From contig CANRNJ010000013.1 in NCBI GenBank assembly GCA_947631955.1, positions 1 to 64,000 of the forward strand: 64,000 bases of DNA. The letters are read 5' to 3'. This document shows, in pieces, positions 35,343-44,500 of this stretch. Position 1 is the stretch's first letter; each line of letters starts with the position of its first letter. Origin of the DNA: an uncultured Lachnospiraceae bacterium (lineage in GTDB: Bacteria > Bacillota > Clostridia > Lachnospirales > Lachnospiraceae). The translations under genes were made by a program, and so were the position numbers. Below the pieces are notes generated by a model, which ran no database searches, had not been told where the DNA came from, and saw only the letters and a list, made by a program, of their open reading frames with translations.

Positions 35343-36707
35343 ATGAAGAAAAAGGATCCGAAGGCGGATGCCAAAGGGGACAGGAAAGGCAGAAGCATAA
35401 AAGACAAGGGACAAAAGAAGAGCGGCAGACTGGCGGAAACATTATATAACTGCCCTTATTTAATTGCGGTGTCCGTTACCGCCATATTGGTCATGATCCG
35501 CTCCGACCAGATCGGCGTCAAAGCGATCGCCCGTGAATTTCAAGGGGCGGCAGAACGGATCGAAAGCTGTGTGTCTGCGGAAACCGGAGGGCCAAATATG
35601 GAGAATCCCGACCCGGTTCCGGACAGAGAAGCAGCCGCTGCAGAAACGGATTCAATGGAAATCGACCCGGAAAACACTGACTCAATAAATCAAAATGAAG
35701 GAACATGCAAGGACGAAAAAGACGAAACAACAAATGATAAAGAGTTAAATAACGATAATGCGGACGGTGAAGACACCGCAGGCGATCCTGAAAATAGCAC
35801 GGAAAATACTGGAAATATCGGAAAATCAGAAATCGATTCCGAAAAAGATACGCCAAAGGGAGTCACCCGGTTTGAACTTTATGCCCCGCAGGAGATCGAC
35901 TCCTATTATTACTCCGATGCAGGAAAAGTTGCATTGACTACTGAGTACCCTTATGCAAAAGAGAACATTAGTTATTTTAATGACGCGGCTTTTCTGGGGG
36001 ATTCGAGAACTTTGGGCATATCGGATTATGCCGGATTGGACGAGGCGGACTTTTATTGTGAAAACGGTATGACGATCTATAAGATTTTGGAGCCCGAAGG
36101 AGTGACCTATCAGAAGACCGGGGACAAAGTCGATCTCTCGCAGGTCCTTAAGCAGAAGCGGTATGGGAAGATCTATATCATGCTCGGCATGAATGAACTG
36201 GGATACGGAAATACTGCTATGTATCTGGAACAGTACCGCGCGGTGGTCGAGCAGATCAAAGAGTGGCAGCCGGGCGCGGTCATTTATATCATGGCGAACC
36301 TTCACGTCAGCCGGGAGATGAACAATCTCCAGACAGAGTTCAACAACATCAATATCAATGACAAAAATGCCGCTGCGGCGCTTCTGGCAAACGGAACGGA
36401 TGTTTTTTATCTGGATGCCAATCCTCTGTTTACCGATGCGGAAGGTTTTCTGGACTCGGAACTGACCTTTGACGGAGTGCATCTTTACGCAAAGCATTAT
36501 GATGTATGGCGGGACTTCCTTATGGAACATGCGGTGCAGACCGGAGATGCCGCAGGAGAGGATGCAGCGCAGCCGGAAGGTGCTGGCGGAGAAGATGCGG
36601 CGCCGACCAGAGATGCCGCAGGAGAAGATACAGTGCAGACCGGAGGTGCTGCGGGAGAAGATACAGTGCAGCCGGGAGCGGCCGGGCCCACAGGAGAAAA
36701 TTTATGA
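35343..36707 (+). CDS. Membrane-anchored SGNH hydrolase / acyl-transfer partner of MBOAT
   Basis: A 454-residue protein: a basic N-terminus, one membrane helix (about 38-58), a long Asp/Glu/Asn-rich linker (about 80-175), an SGNH/GDSL domain with FLGDSRTLG (GDS near 219-221), MLGMNEL (block III Asn) and FDGVHL (Asp/His near 377/380), then four 11-residue C-terminal repeats. SGNH partners of MBOAT proteins transfer the acyl group to the extracellular polymer. ATG 35343 follows AGAGGA; ATG 35310 is an alternative. Its stop overlaps the rluF-like start by 4 bases. Confidence 0.88.
   Translation: MKKKDPKADAKGDRKGRSIKDKGQKKSGRLAETLYNCPYLIAVSVTAILVMIRSDQIGVKAIAREFQGAAERIESCVSAETGGPNMENPDPVPDREAAAAETDSMEIDPENTDSINQNEGTCKDEKDETTNDKELNNDNADGEDTAGDPENSTENTGNIGKSEIDSEKDTPKGVTRFELYAPQEIDSYYYSDAGKVALTTEYPYAKENISYFNDAAFLGDSRTLGISDYAGLDEADFYCENGMTIYKILEPEGVTYQKTGDKVDLSQVLKQKRYGKIYIMLGMNELGYGNTAMYLEQYRAVVEQIKEWQPGAVIYIMANLHVSREMNNLQTEFNNININDKNAAAALLANGTDVFYLDANPLFTDAEGFLDSELTFDGVHLYAKHYDVWRDFLMEHAVQTGDAAGEDAAQPEGAGGEDAAPTRDAAGEDTVQTGGAAGEDTVQPGAAGPTGENL
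36543..36674 (+). repeat. In-frame 33-bp tandem repeat, four copies
   Basis: The C-terminus of the SGNH protein consists of GDAAGEDAAQP, EGAGGEDAAPT, RDAAGEDTVQT and GGAAGEDTVQP, exact 11-residue periods. The copies differ at about a third of positions. Such coding tandem repeats often vary in copy number between strains. Confidence 0.85.
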
Positions 36708-37429
36708 ATACAGGATATATGGAAGAGATTCGTCTGAATAAATATCTGGCTTCCTGCGGCGTCTGTTCAAGGCGGGATGCGGACAAGCTGATCGAGCAGG
36801 GCGCCGTCACGGTCAACGGACAGATCGCCGCCGCGGGGATGAAAGTGACGGCGCAGGATGAAGTATGTGTACACGGCCGCCGCCTTTCCGGCCCGGACCG
36901 CAAAGTGGTCCTCGCCTATTATAAGCCGCTGGGGGTCGTCTGCACGGAACATGACGCGCACGCCGACCGGATCGTTGCCGAAGAGGTGGATTATCCCATC
37001 CGGGTGACTTACGCGGGCAGACTGGATAAAGATTCGGAAGGGCTGCTGCTTTTGTCAAACGACGGGGATCTGATCAACGCAATGATGCGCGGCGCAAACG
37101 GACACGAGAAGGAATATGTTGTGACGGTGACAGAAGAGTGTAGTGAGAAGGCGCTCCAGACCATGAGAAACGGGGTGTATCTGGACGAACTGGGAGTCAC
37201 GAGCCGGCCGTGCAGGATCGAACGTCTGGGACCGAAGACGATGCGCGTTATTTTGACGCAGGGGCTTAACCGGCAGATCCGCCGCATGTACAGAACGCAG
37301 GGGTATGAGGTCTCCTCACTGAAAAGAACACGCGTTATAAATATAGGACTGGGCGGCCTGAAACCGGGAGAATTCCGGGAACTGACGCAGGAAGAAACAA
37401 ACAGACTGTATGAAATATGCGGTCTTTAG
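36704..37429 (+). CDS. rluF: RluF-like 23S rRNA pseudouridine synthase
   Basis: A 241-residue RsuA/RluB/E/F-family enzyme. The N-terminal S4 domain begins IRLNKYLASCGVCSRRDADK; the catalytic Asp lies in AGRLDKDSEGLLLLSNDGD, and GLNRQIRRMYRTQGYEVSSL is the conserved C-terminal signature. The order and spacing of blocks (RGANGHEKEYVVTV) are closest to RluF. It converts specific uridines of 23S rRNA to pseudouridine. AGGAG lies 7 bases before ATG 36704, which overlaps the SGNH gene stop (ATGA). Confidence 0.87.
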   Translation: MNTGYMEEIRLNKYLASCGVCSRRDADKLIEQGAVTVNGQIAAAGMKVTAQDEVCVHGRRLSGPDRKVVLAYYKPLGVVCTEHDAHADRIVAEEVDYPIRVTYAGRLDKDSEGLLLLSNDGDLINAMMRGANGHEKEYVVTVTEECSEKALQTMRNGVYLDELGVTSRPCRIERLGPKTMRVILTQGLNRQIRRMYRTQGYEVSSLKRTRVINIGLGGLKPGEFRELTQEETNRLYEICGL

Positions 37430-37455
37430 GAAAGAATAAGAAGCGGGTGGGTTGT

Positions 37456-39417
37456 ATGAACGATAAGCAGACAAACCGGATGAAGGAACTGGTATCCCTC
37501 TTAAACAGTGCGTCCGAAGCATATTACGCACAGGACAGGGAGATTATGAGCAATTTTGAATATGACCGGCTGTACGACGAACTGACGGAGCTAGAATCAA
37601 TAACGGGCGTTACGCTTGCAAACAGCCCTACGCTGAACGTGGGATATGAAGCGGTCGACGAACTGCCCAAAGACCGCCACGAGCAGCCGATGCTTTCTCT
37701 GGCCAAGACGAAGAGCAGGGAAGAACTCCGCGAATGGCTGAACGGCAGGAAGGCCCTTTTGTCATGGAAACTGGACGGGCTTACGGTCGTGCTGAATTAT
37801 GAGGACGGCAGACTGGTCAAAGCCGTCACCCGCGGCAACGGCGAGATCGGCGAAGTGGTTACCAACAACGCCAGAGTCTTCAAGAACATTCCGCTGTCCA
37901 TTCCCCACCGCGGAAAAGTGGTGGTGCGCGGCGAGGCGATCATCAGTTACAGTGAATTTGAGAAGATCAACAGCCAGATCGAAGAGGTTGACGCCAAATA
38001 TAAGAATCCGAGAAATCTGTGCAGCGGTTCCGTAAGGCAACTGAACAATGAAGTCACGGCGTCACGCAACGTCAATTTCTACGCTTACAGCCTGATCAGC
38101 GCGGAGGGTGTGGATTTTGCCGATTCCAGAAAGGCTCAGTTCGATTTTCTTGCGAAAATGGGATTCGACGTGGTGGAATACAGACTGGTAGATCCCGATA
38201 CGATCATGGATGCGATCGCTTACTTTGAAGAGAAGATACGGACCTACGACATTCCGTCGGACGGGCTTGTGCTGCTCTATGAGGATATCTCTTATGGACA
38301 GTCCCTCGGCCGGACCGCCAAGTTCCCCAGAGATTCCATTGCGTTTAAATGGGCCGACGAGATCCGGGAAACGGTGCTGCGTAAGATAGAGTGGAGCGCC
38401 AGCCGCACGGGCCTGATCAATCCGGTGGCGGTTTTTGATCCGGTAGAATTGGAGGGAACAACGGTCAGTCGGGCGTCCGTTCACAACGTCAGCATCGTGC
38501 GCGGGCTGAAATTGGGGATCGGCGACCATATCACTGTGTACAAGGCCAATATGATCATTCCGCAGATAGCGGAAAATCTGACAAAGAGCGGTACGCTTGA
38601 GATTCCGGAGCGCTGCCCGGTATGCGGGGAGCCCACCGAGATACGGCAGGTAAACGATGTGCAGTCGTTGTATTGCCGCAATCCGGCCTGCGACGCAAAG
38701 AAGATCAAGTCCTTTACGCTGTTTGTGAGCCGGGATGCACTGAATGTGGAAGGACTGTCGGAATCCACCCTTGAAAAATTTCTGGCGGCGGGTTTCTTGC
38801 ACGAGTTCGCGGATGTTTTCCATCTGAGCCGTTATGAAACGGAGATCACGGGCATGGAGGGATTCGGCGAAAAGTCTTACCAAAATCTTATGCAGAGTAT
38901 AGAAAATGCGCGGCATACCACGCTGCCAAGGCTGATCTACGGTCTGGGGATCGAGAACATCGGCGTGGCGAACGCCAAGGTCTTAAGCAGGCATTTCGGC
39001 CACTCTTTGGAAGAACTGCGCTGCGCAGGCATAGAGGAGCTGAGCGATATTGACGGAGTCGGTGAAGTGATCGCCGCGGGGATTTACGAATATTTCCGCA
39101 ATGCGGAGCGGATGGAGCAGCTGGACCGCCTCTTGGAAGAACTGGATATTGTCCGGGAAACGGTGGATGAGAGCGCCCAGACGCTGACGGGAATGAGTTT
39201 TGTTATCACGGGGAGTCTGGTTCATTACGGGAACCGCAGCGAACTGAAAGAGGAGATAGAAGCAAGAGGGGGAAAAGTCACGGGCAGCGTTACCGGCAGG
39301 ACCACCTGCCTGATCAACAACGATCTGACATCGCAGTCTTCCAAGAACAAGAAAGCCAAAGAACTCGGCGTCCGTATCGTTTCGGAGGATACGTTTGTGG
39401 AAGAGTACCTGTCATGA
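37456..39417 (+). CDS. ligA: NAD-dependent DNA ligase LigA
   Basis: A 653-residue ligase of normal length: Ia and adenylation domains with the active-site KLDG (K105) in LLSWKLDGLT, an OB fold (about 310-390), a four-cysteine zinc finger (CPVCGEP...CRNPACDAKK), helix-hairpin-helix repeats (IYGLGIENIGVANAK) and a C-terminal BRCT domain (about 575-650). It seals nicks in replication and repair using NAD. ATG 37456 is chosen because MNDKQTNRMKEL fits the family start; the ribosome binding site is weak. It follows the rluF-like gene by 26 bases and converges with metA. Confidence 0.97.
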   Translation: MNDKQTNRMKELVSLLNSASEAYYAQDREIMSNFEYDRLYDELTELESITGVTLANSPTLNVGYEAVDELPKDRHEQPMLSLAKTKSREELREWLNGRKALLSWKLDGLTVVLNYEDGRLVKAVTRGNGEIGEVVTNNARVFKNIPLSIPHRGKVVVRGEAIISYSEFEKINSQIEEVDAKYKNPRNLCSGSVRQLNNEVTASRNVNFYAYSLISAEGVDFADSRKAQFDFLAKMGFDVVEYRLVDPDTIMDAIAYFEEKIRTYDIPSDGLVLLYEDISYGQSLGRTAKFPRDSIAFKWADEIRETVLRKIEWSASRTGLINPVAVFDPVELEGTTVSRASVHNVSIVRGLKLGIGDHITVYKANMIIPQIAENLTKSGTLEIPERCPVCGEPTEIRQVNDVQSLYCRNPACDAKKIKSFTLFVSRDALNVEGLSESTLEKFLAAGFLHEFADVFHLSRYETEITGMEGFGEKSYQNLMQSIENARHTTLPRLIYGLGIENIGVANAKVLSRHFGHSLEELRCAGIEELSDIDGVGEVIAAGIYEYFRNAERMEQLDRLLEELDIVRETVDESAQTLTGMSFVITGSLVHYGNRSELKEEIEARGGKVTGSVTGRTTCLINNDLTSQSSKNKKAKELGVRIVSEDTFVEEYLS

Positions 39418-39460
39418 CGCCGCCCTCTGCAAGCGGACATCTGACGGCGGACCGGTGCGG

Positions 39461-40375
39461 TCAGATATTGCGTATATCGTAGGGCGTGGTCTGATACACA
39501 TAGTAGTTGAGCCAGTTGGAATAAAGAAGCTGTCCGGTCGAACGCCAGTTGACAATCGGCGCTTTTGAAGGATCGTCGTCGGGAAAATAATTGACCGGTA
39601 TCGAAGGATTCAAGCCTTTTTCCAGATCCCTGAAATATTCCAGAGCAAGCGTATTGGAATCGTATTCGGGATGGCAGGTGATAAAGAAATGGCGGCTGTC
39701 GGTCGTCTTGACGATAGTGACTCCGGCCTCGTCGGAAACCGCCATAAGTTCCAGTTCCGGCACGGATGCGATCTTTTCCTCGGAAATGCCCATGGCGCGC
39801 GATTGAGGCGCATAGAAGATATCGTCGAAACCTCTGAACAGCGGCGAGGTCTTCTTTATGATCTTGTGCGGATAGACGCCGGAAAGCTTGGTGTCCATGT
39901 CATAGCGCTCCAGACCGTAGAAATGGTACAGTCCGGCGAAGGCGCCCCAGCAAAGATGCAGGGTACAGTGCACATGGGAAGCGCCCCAATCCATGATCGT
40001 ACACAGTTCATCCCAATAGGTGACGTCCTCGAATCTCACATAGTCCAGAGGCGCGCCGGTGATGATCATGCCGTCGTATTTGCGGTCTTTGACTTGGTCA
40101 AAAGTAGTATAAAAAGATTCCAGATGGTTGGAATCGGTATGCTGAGGGGTATAGCTTGCCGTCTGCAAAAATTCCACATTGACCTGAAGCGGCGTGTTGG
40201 AAAGTTTGCGTAAAAGCTGCGTTTCCGTTACGATCTTGGTGGGCATCAGATTCAGGATCAGCACGTCAAGCGGGCGGATATCCTGATGCATCGCTCGGTA
40301 TTCGGTCATGACAAAAATATTTTCCTGCTCCAGTATGGTGGTTGCCGGTAAAGAATCAGCAATTTTAATAGGCAT
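39461..40375 (-). CDS. metA: Homoserine O-acyltransferase MetA (probably acetyl-CoA specific)
   Basis: A 304-residue MetA: first step of methionine synthesis, acylating homoserine. C142 in LHLCWGAFAG is the nucleophile; ITCHPEYDSN carries the catalytic His-Glu pair. Residue 111 (TGAPLD) is Asp. In the family this position is Gly in succinyl-CoA enzymes and Glu in acetyl-CoA enzymes, so an acidic residue here points to acetyl-CoA. GAGG precedes ATG 40375. No SAM riboswitch or S-box was recognised in the 5' region, which contains a CCGTTCGAACGG palindrome. It converges with ligA. Confidence 0.95.
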   Translation of the reverse strand: MPIKIADSLPATTILEQENIFVMTEYRAMHQDIRPLDVLILNLMPTKIVTETQLLRKLSNTPLQVNVEFLQTASYTPQHTDSNHLESFYTTFDQVKDRKYDGMIITGAPLDYVRFEDVTYWDELCTIMDWGASHVHCTLHLCWGAFAGLYHFYGLERYDMDTKLSGVYPHKIIKKTSPLFRGFDDIFYAPQSRAMGISEEKIASVPELELMAVSDEAGVTIVKTTDSRHFFITCHPEYDSNTLALEYFRDLEKGLNPSIPVNYFPDDDPSKAPIVNWRSTGQLLYSNWLNYYVYQTTPYDIRNI

Positions 40376-40444
40376 AAGATTTTCCTCGACTTTTCGCTGT
40401 CGTTGTCTGTCCGTTCGAACGGGGACGCCGACTGATTATCATAT

Positions 40445-40473
40445 ACCTTAACATAAAAAGTCGTTTGTTGCAA
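40445..40473 (-). promoter_or_regulatory. Possible metA promoter
   Basis: On the minus strand, TTGCAA (plus-strand 40468-40473) and TAAGGT (40445-40450) are 17 bp apart, about 70 bp before the metA start. The -10 is weak. Confidence 0.35.
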
Positions 40474-40499
40474 GAATTGCACATTGTCACAAAATGGGA

Positions 40500-40625
40500 T
40501 ATAATAAGCGCAGACTCAGCAGTCTGCGCTAAGAGAATCGCGCTGCGATCCTCCCGAAATGATATATGGTGTTGGCATCTGAGAATGTGATATAATAAGC
40601 GAAGAGTCAGCACTCTGCGCTAAGA
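40500..40625 (+). repeat. Palindromic repeat family, locus 2 (one full unit and one partial unit)
   Basis: TATAAT recurs at 40500-40505 and 40591-40596, 91 bp apart; the second is an extended -10 (TGATATAAT). Each is followed by a first hairpin with a CAGC loop (10-bp stem at 40507-40530; one mismatch at 40598-40621). The full unit has the GAGAATCGC/GCGAT second hairpin and the GGCATCTGAGAA tail. The second unit breaks off in its second hairpin, where the 90-bp direct repeats begin. Confidence 0.8.
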
Positions 40626-40628
40626 AAA

Positions 40629-40844
40629 TCGTGCTGACGCACTGTAAGATTCTGTCGTTACCATATCAGGTGAAATCAAATGCTCGCCATGCTCGCGCTT
40701 GATTTCCTGCTGATATGGAAATAGTAACTCCAGAATCCGTCTGCTTTGCAGCCGTCGTGCTGACGCACTGTAAGATTCTGTCGTTACCATATCAGGTGAA
40801 ATCAAATGCTCGCTATGCTCGCGCTTGATTTCCTGCTGATATGG
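40629..40844 (+). repeat. Two 90-bp direct repeats, each with a long hairpin
   Basis: The segments 40629-40718 and 40755-40844 are identical except for one C/T difference. Each ends in a two-tier hairpin (40661-40718 and 40787-40844): CCATATCAG pairs with CTGATATGG, and inside it GAAATCAA pairs with TTGATTTC, closing on a CTCG-rich loop. They make up most of the roughly 300-nt leader between the promoter at 40591 and the small gene at 40896. Confidence 0.85.
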
Positions 40845-40895
40845 TAAATTATAAAAAGACTTGTAAGAAAAGGCATAACGAAGGGGGCTGCGGTT

Positions 40896-41186
40896 ATGGA
40901 AACTGCATATCAGAAAGTGAAAGTACATAATGAACTGGAATGGTGTCAGGTGAGCGACTTGGGCACCAAGGAGAAGATCGAGAAGATTCTTTTGAAGAAC
41001 AGGGTTTCTTATTTTGTCAAATGGGAGAAACCGAAGCTGTTTTCAGGAGAAAAGTTCGGGACCTGCATTTTCTGTGTCAATCAGCTGCAAAAGGAAACGG
41101 CGGACGAGGCGGTCCGGGAGCTTGCGGATGAAGTGAAGGGAAAGATCCGGTTTATCAACCGTAAAGTGGAGAAGACCTTTTATTAA
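40896..41186 (+). CDS. Small conserved-looking hypothetical protein (96 aa)
   Basis: A 96-residue soluble protein starting METAYQKVKVHNELEWCQVS, with predicted alternation of strands and helices and two cysteines in FGTCIFCVNQ. No family is recognised. AAGGGGG lies about 8 bases before its ATG. It stands alone behind the long repeat-rich leader; the promoter at 40591-40596 is the only one visible. Confidence 0.7.
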   Translation: METAYQKVKVHNELEWCQVSDLGTKEKIEKILLKNRVSYFVKWEKPKLFSGEKFGTCIFCVNQLQKETADEAVRELADEVKGKIRFINRKVEKTFY

Positions 41187-41303
41187 TAACAGGTTTTATT
41201 CATAACAGGATCCTAACAGCAACAGACGGTATCAGTAACGGGAATTTATTAATAACATATATTATTTATAGCGGCGCTTTCCGCTGCATAAGAGGTGTTA
41301 TTT

Positions 41304-41477
41304 ATGAGCAGCTGCGATACATGCAGTAATTATCAGTATGATGAAGATTATGAATGTTATGTGTGTATGGTAGATCTGGACGAGGACGATATGAGCCGCT
41401 TTTTGAGCGGCGGCAATTTCGACTGTTCCTTCTATCAGGCGGACAACGAATATTTGATCGTAAGAAAGCAGATGTAG
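41304..41477 (+). CDS. Small Cys-rich acidic protein (57 aa)
   Basis: The protein begins MSSCDTCSNYQYDEDYECYV and continues with LDEDDMSRFLSG and CSFYQ, ending IVRKQM. The cysteine pattern CxxC-x12-CxxC-x18-C suggests a small metal-binding fold. It resembles a small uncharacterised family in Lachnospiraceae (possibly DUF6472; not certain). AGAGG precedes ATG 41304. Its terminator hairpin overlaps the stop codon. Confidence 0.75.
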   Translation: MSSCDTCSNYQYDEDYECYVCMVDLDEDDMSRFLSGGNFDCSFYQADNEYLIVRKQM

Positions 41478-41501
41478 GACAAGATCCCACATCTGCTTTT
41501 T
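41467..41501. terminator. Terminator shared by the Cys-rich gene and the activase gene
   Basis: AGCAGATGT (41467-41475) pairs perfectly with ACATCTGCT (41489-41497), followed by a T run; the convergent activase gene ends at 41507. Confidence 0.7.
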
Positions 41502-41506
41502 GCATA

Positions 41507-44500
41507 TCAGGCTTCTTTCTTCAGATTTTTCTGTGCCGTTGAGAGCATCAGCTTGATACGGTTGAGCTGATTGACTTCGCTTGCGCCCGGATCATAATCG
41601 ATGGCCACGATATTGGAGAGCGGGAATCGTTTGCGCAGCGCTTTGATAACGCCTTTGCCCACTACATGGTTGGGCAGGCAGGCGAAAGGCTGCGTGCAGA
41701 CGATGTTATTGACGCCGCTGTGGATCAGTTCCACCATTTCGCCGGTCAGGAACCATCCTTCGCCGGTCTGGTTGCCGATGTCGACGATCGGTTTCGCGTA
41801 ATCGACGATCTTGTAGATGCTTACCGGCGGCGTAAAATGCCGGCTTTTCTCAAACGCACTGACGGCGGCGCCGCGCAGCTTTTCAAGCGCCCAGATCCCC
41901 ATTCTGGACACGGCGGCGGACTTGCGCGACGTGCCGAGATGATCGGCCTTGTAGATCTGGTTATAGAAGCAGTACAGCATGAAATCCAGCAGATCCGGCA
42001 CTACGGCTTCGGCTCCTTCGGACTCCAGCAGCTCCACCAGATGGTTGTTGGCCGCGGGAGCATATTTGACAAGGATCTCGCCTACGATCCCGACCCGCGG
42101 CTTGTTCAGATCTTCGCGGATGGGCACGGCGTCGAAATCTTCTATGATCTCCCGGCACATTCTGCGGAAAGTGTAAAGGCTCATGTGTCTGCGCGACACG
42201 AATGTGCGGCATCTTTCGGCCCATTCGGCGTGCAGCGCATTGACGGAACCCGGTTCGCTTTCATAGGGCCGCATCCGGTATACGCAGCGCATAAGGATAT
42301 CTCCGAAGAGAGCGCTGTACGCGGCGCGTATCAGAAGTTCGGCGTTCAGATGAAAACCGGGATTGCTCTCGATACCGGCTAGATTCAGCGAGATGACCGG
42401 TATCTGCGCCATGCCTGCTTTTTCCAGCGCACGCCGGATGAACCCGACATAGTTGGTGGCACGGCAGCCGCCGCCTGTCTGCGTCATGATGATCGCAACT
42501 TTATTCAGATCGTATTTTCCTGACAGCAGAGCGTCCATGATCTGTCCCACGACCATCAAAGAAGGATAACAGGCGTCATTGTTTACATATTTCAAGCCCA
42601 CGTCTACGGCGTGGCGGTTATCGTTTGCAAGGACCTCAAAATGATAGCCGCAGGCTTCAAACCCGGCCTGCATGATCTCAAAATGGATCGGCGACATCTG
42701 CGGACAGAGGATCGTATAATTTTGGCGCATCTCTTCGGTAAAGGCGACTTTGTTAATGGCGCTTGAACGTATGATGCGCTGTTTCTTCTTCTGCTCGCGC
42801 ACTTTGATGGCGGAGAGGAGAGAGCGGATACGGATCCTTGCGGCCCCCAGATTGTTGACTTCATCGATCTTTAAACAGGTATAGATCTTGTCGGAGCCGG
42901 AGAGGATATCGTTTACCTGATCCGTAGTCACGGCGTCCAGACCGCAGCCGAAAGAGTTGAGCTGGATTAGGTCCAGATCGTCCCGCGTTTTTACAAAGCT
43001 GGCGGCGGCGTACAGTCTGGAATGATACATCCACTGGTCCGACACGATCAGCGGCCGTTCCGGATCGGCCAGATGGGAAACGGAGTCTTCCGTAAGCACG
43101 GCAATACCGTAGGAATTGATCAGTTCGGGGATGCCGTGGTTGATTTCTGGATCGATATGATAGGGCCTGCCGGCCAGAACGATGCCGCGGACATGTTCTT
43201 TTTCCATATAGCGGAGAACCTCTTCGCCCTTGTCGCGCATATCCTGCCGGGCTCTGGCCAGTTCTTTCCACGCTTCGTCAGCGGCTTCCATGACTTCCGA
43301 CACGGGGAGCTCGCTGAATTCCCTCGCGAGGGCGGAAGTGACCGTCTTAAGATTGCCAAACGACATGAACGGATTGCGGAATCTTACTTCGCCGCGCCCG
43401 ATCTCCTCCACGTTGTTCTTGATGTTTTCCGAGTAGGAGGTGACGATGGGGCAGTTGTAGTGGTTGTTTGCCTCGTGAAACTCGTCCCGCTCATAAAAAA
43501 GCGCGGGATAGAAGATAAAGTCCACTTTTTGGCTGATCAGCCATGCCACATGGCCGTGGGCCAGTTTTGCGGGATAACATTCCGATTCGCTTGGGATAGA
43601 CTCGATGCCCAGTTCATAGATCTTGCGGTTGGAACTGGGCGACAATACGACGCGGTACCCCAATCTGGTGAAAAAGGTGAACCAGAACGGATAATTTTCA
43701 TACATATTGAGGACTCTCGGAATACCTACCGTTCCGCGCCGCGCCTTATCGGCGGAAAGCGGCTCGTAGGAGAAGAGCCTCTTTAACTTATAATCATACA
43801 GGTTGGGAAGGTTGTTTTCGTTCTTGGTCCTGCCGAGTCCGCGCTCGCAGCGGTTTCCGGATATATACTGGCGGCCGCCGGTAAATTTGTTGATGGTAAG
43901 GCGGCAGTTGTTCGTGCAGCCTTTGCATTTTGCCATGCTTGTTTCAAACTGCAGACGGGTGATCTGTTCCAGATTCAGCATGGTGGTCTTCTCTCCGGCG
44001 GTATAGTGCTCCCTTGCGATGAGCGCGGCGCCGAACGCCCCCATGATGCCTGCGATGTCCGGACGGATCGCCTCACAGCCCGTGATCTTCTCAAAACTTC
44101 TGAGCACGGCATCGTTATAGAAAGTGCCGCCCTGAACAACGATGTTTCTGCCAAGTTCCGAGGCGTCGGATACTTTTATGACCTTAAAAAGCGCGTTCTT
44201 AATGACAGAGTAGGCAAGGCCCGCGGAGATATCGGATACGGAGGCTCCTTCTTTCTGCGCCTGTTTTACCTTGGAATTCATGAATACCGTGCACCGCGTG
44301 CCAAGGTCGATGGGGTGCTCGGCAAAAAGCGCGGCCTTTGCAAAGTCTTCCACGCTGTAATTTAAGGATTTGGCGAATGTTTCGATGAAGGAACCGCACC
44401 CGGACGAACATGCTTCGTTAAGCTGCACGCTGTCCACGGTCTGATTCTTGATCTTGATGCATTTCATGTCCTGTCCGCCGATGTCCAGTATGCAGTCCAC

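Noticed and set aside
39420..39450. Hairpin CCGCC/GGCGG between ligA and metA
   Set aside because: Five-bp stem with a 21-nt loop and no T run; too weak to call a terminator.
40376..40500. SAM riboswitch or S-box before metA
   Set aside because: Only a short palindrome and a weak promoter are visible; no terminator/antiterminator pair or S-box core was recognised.
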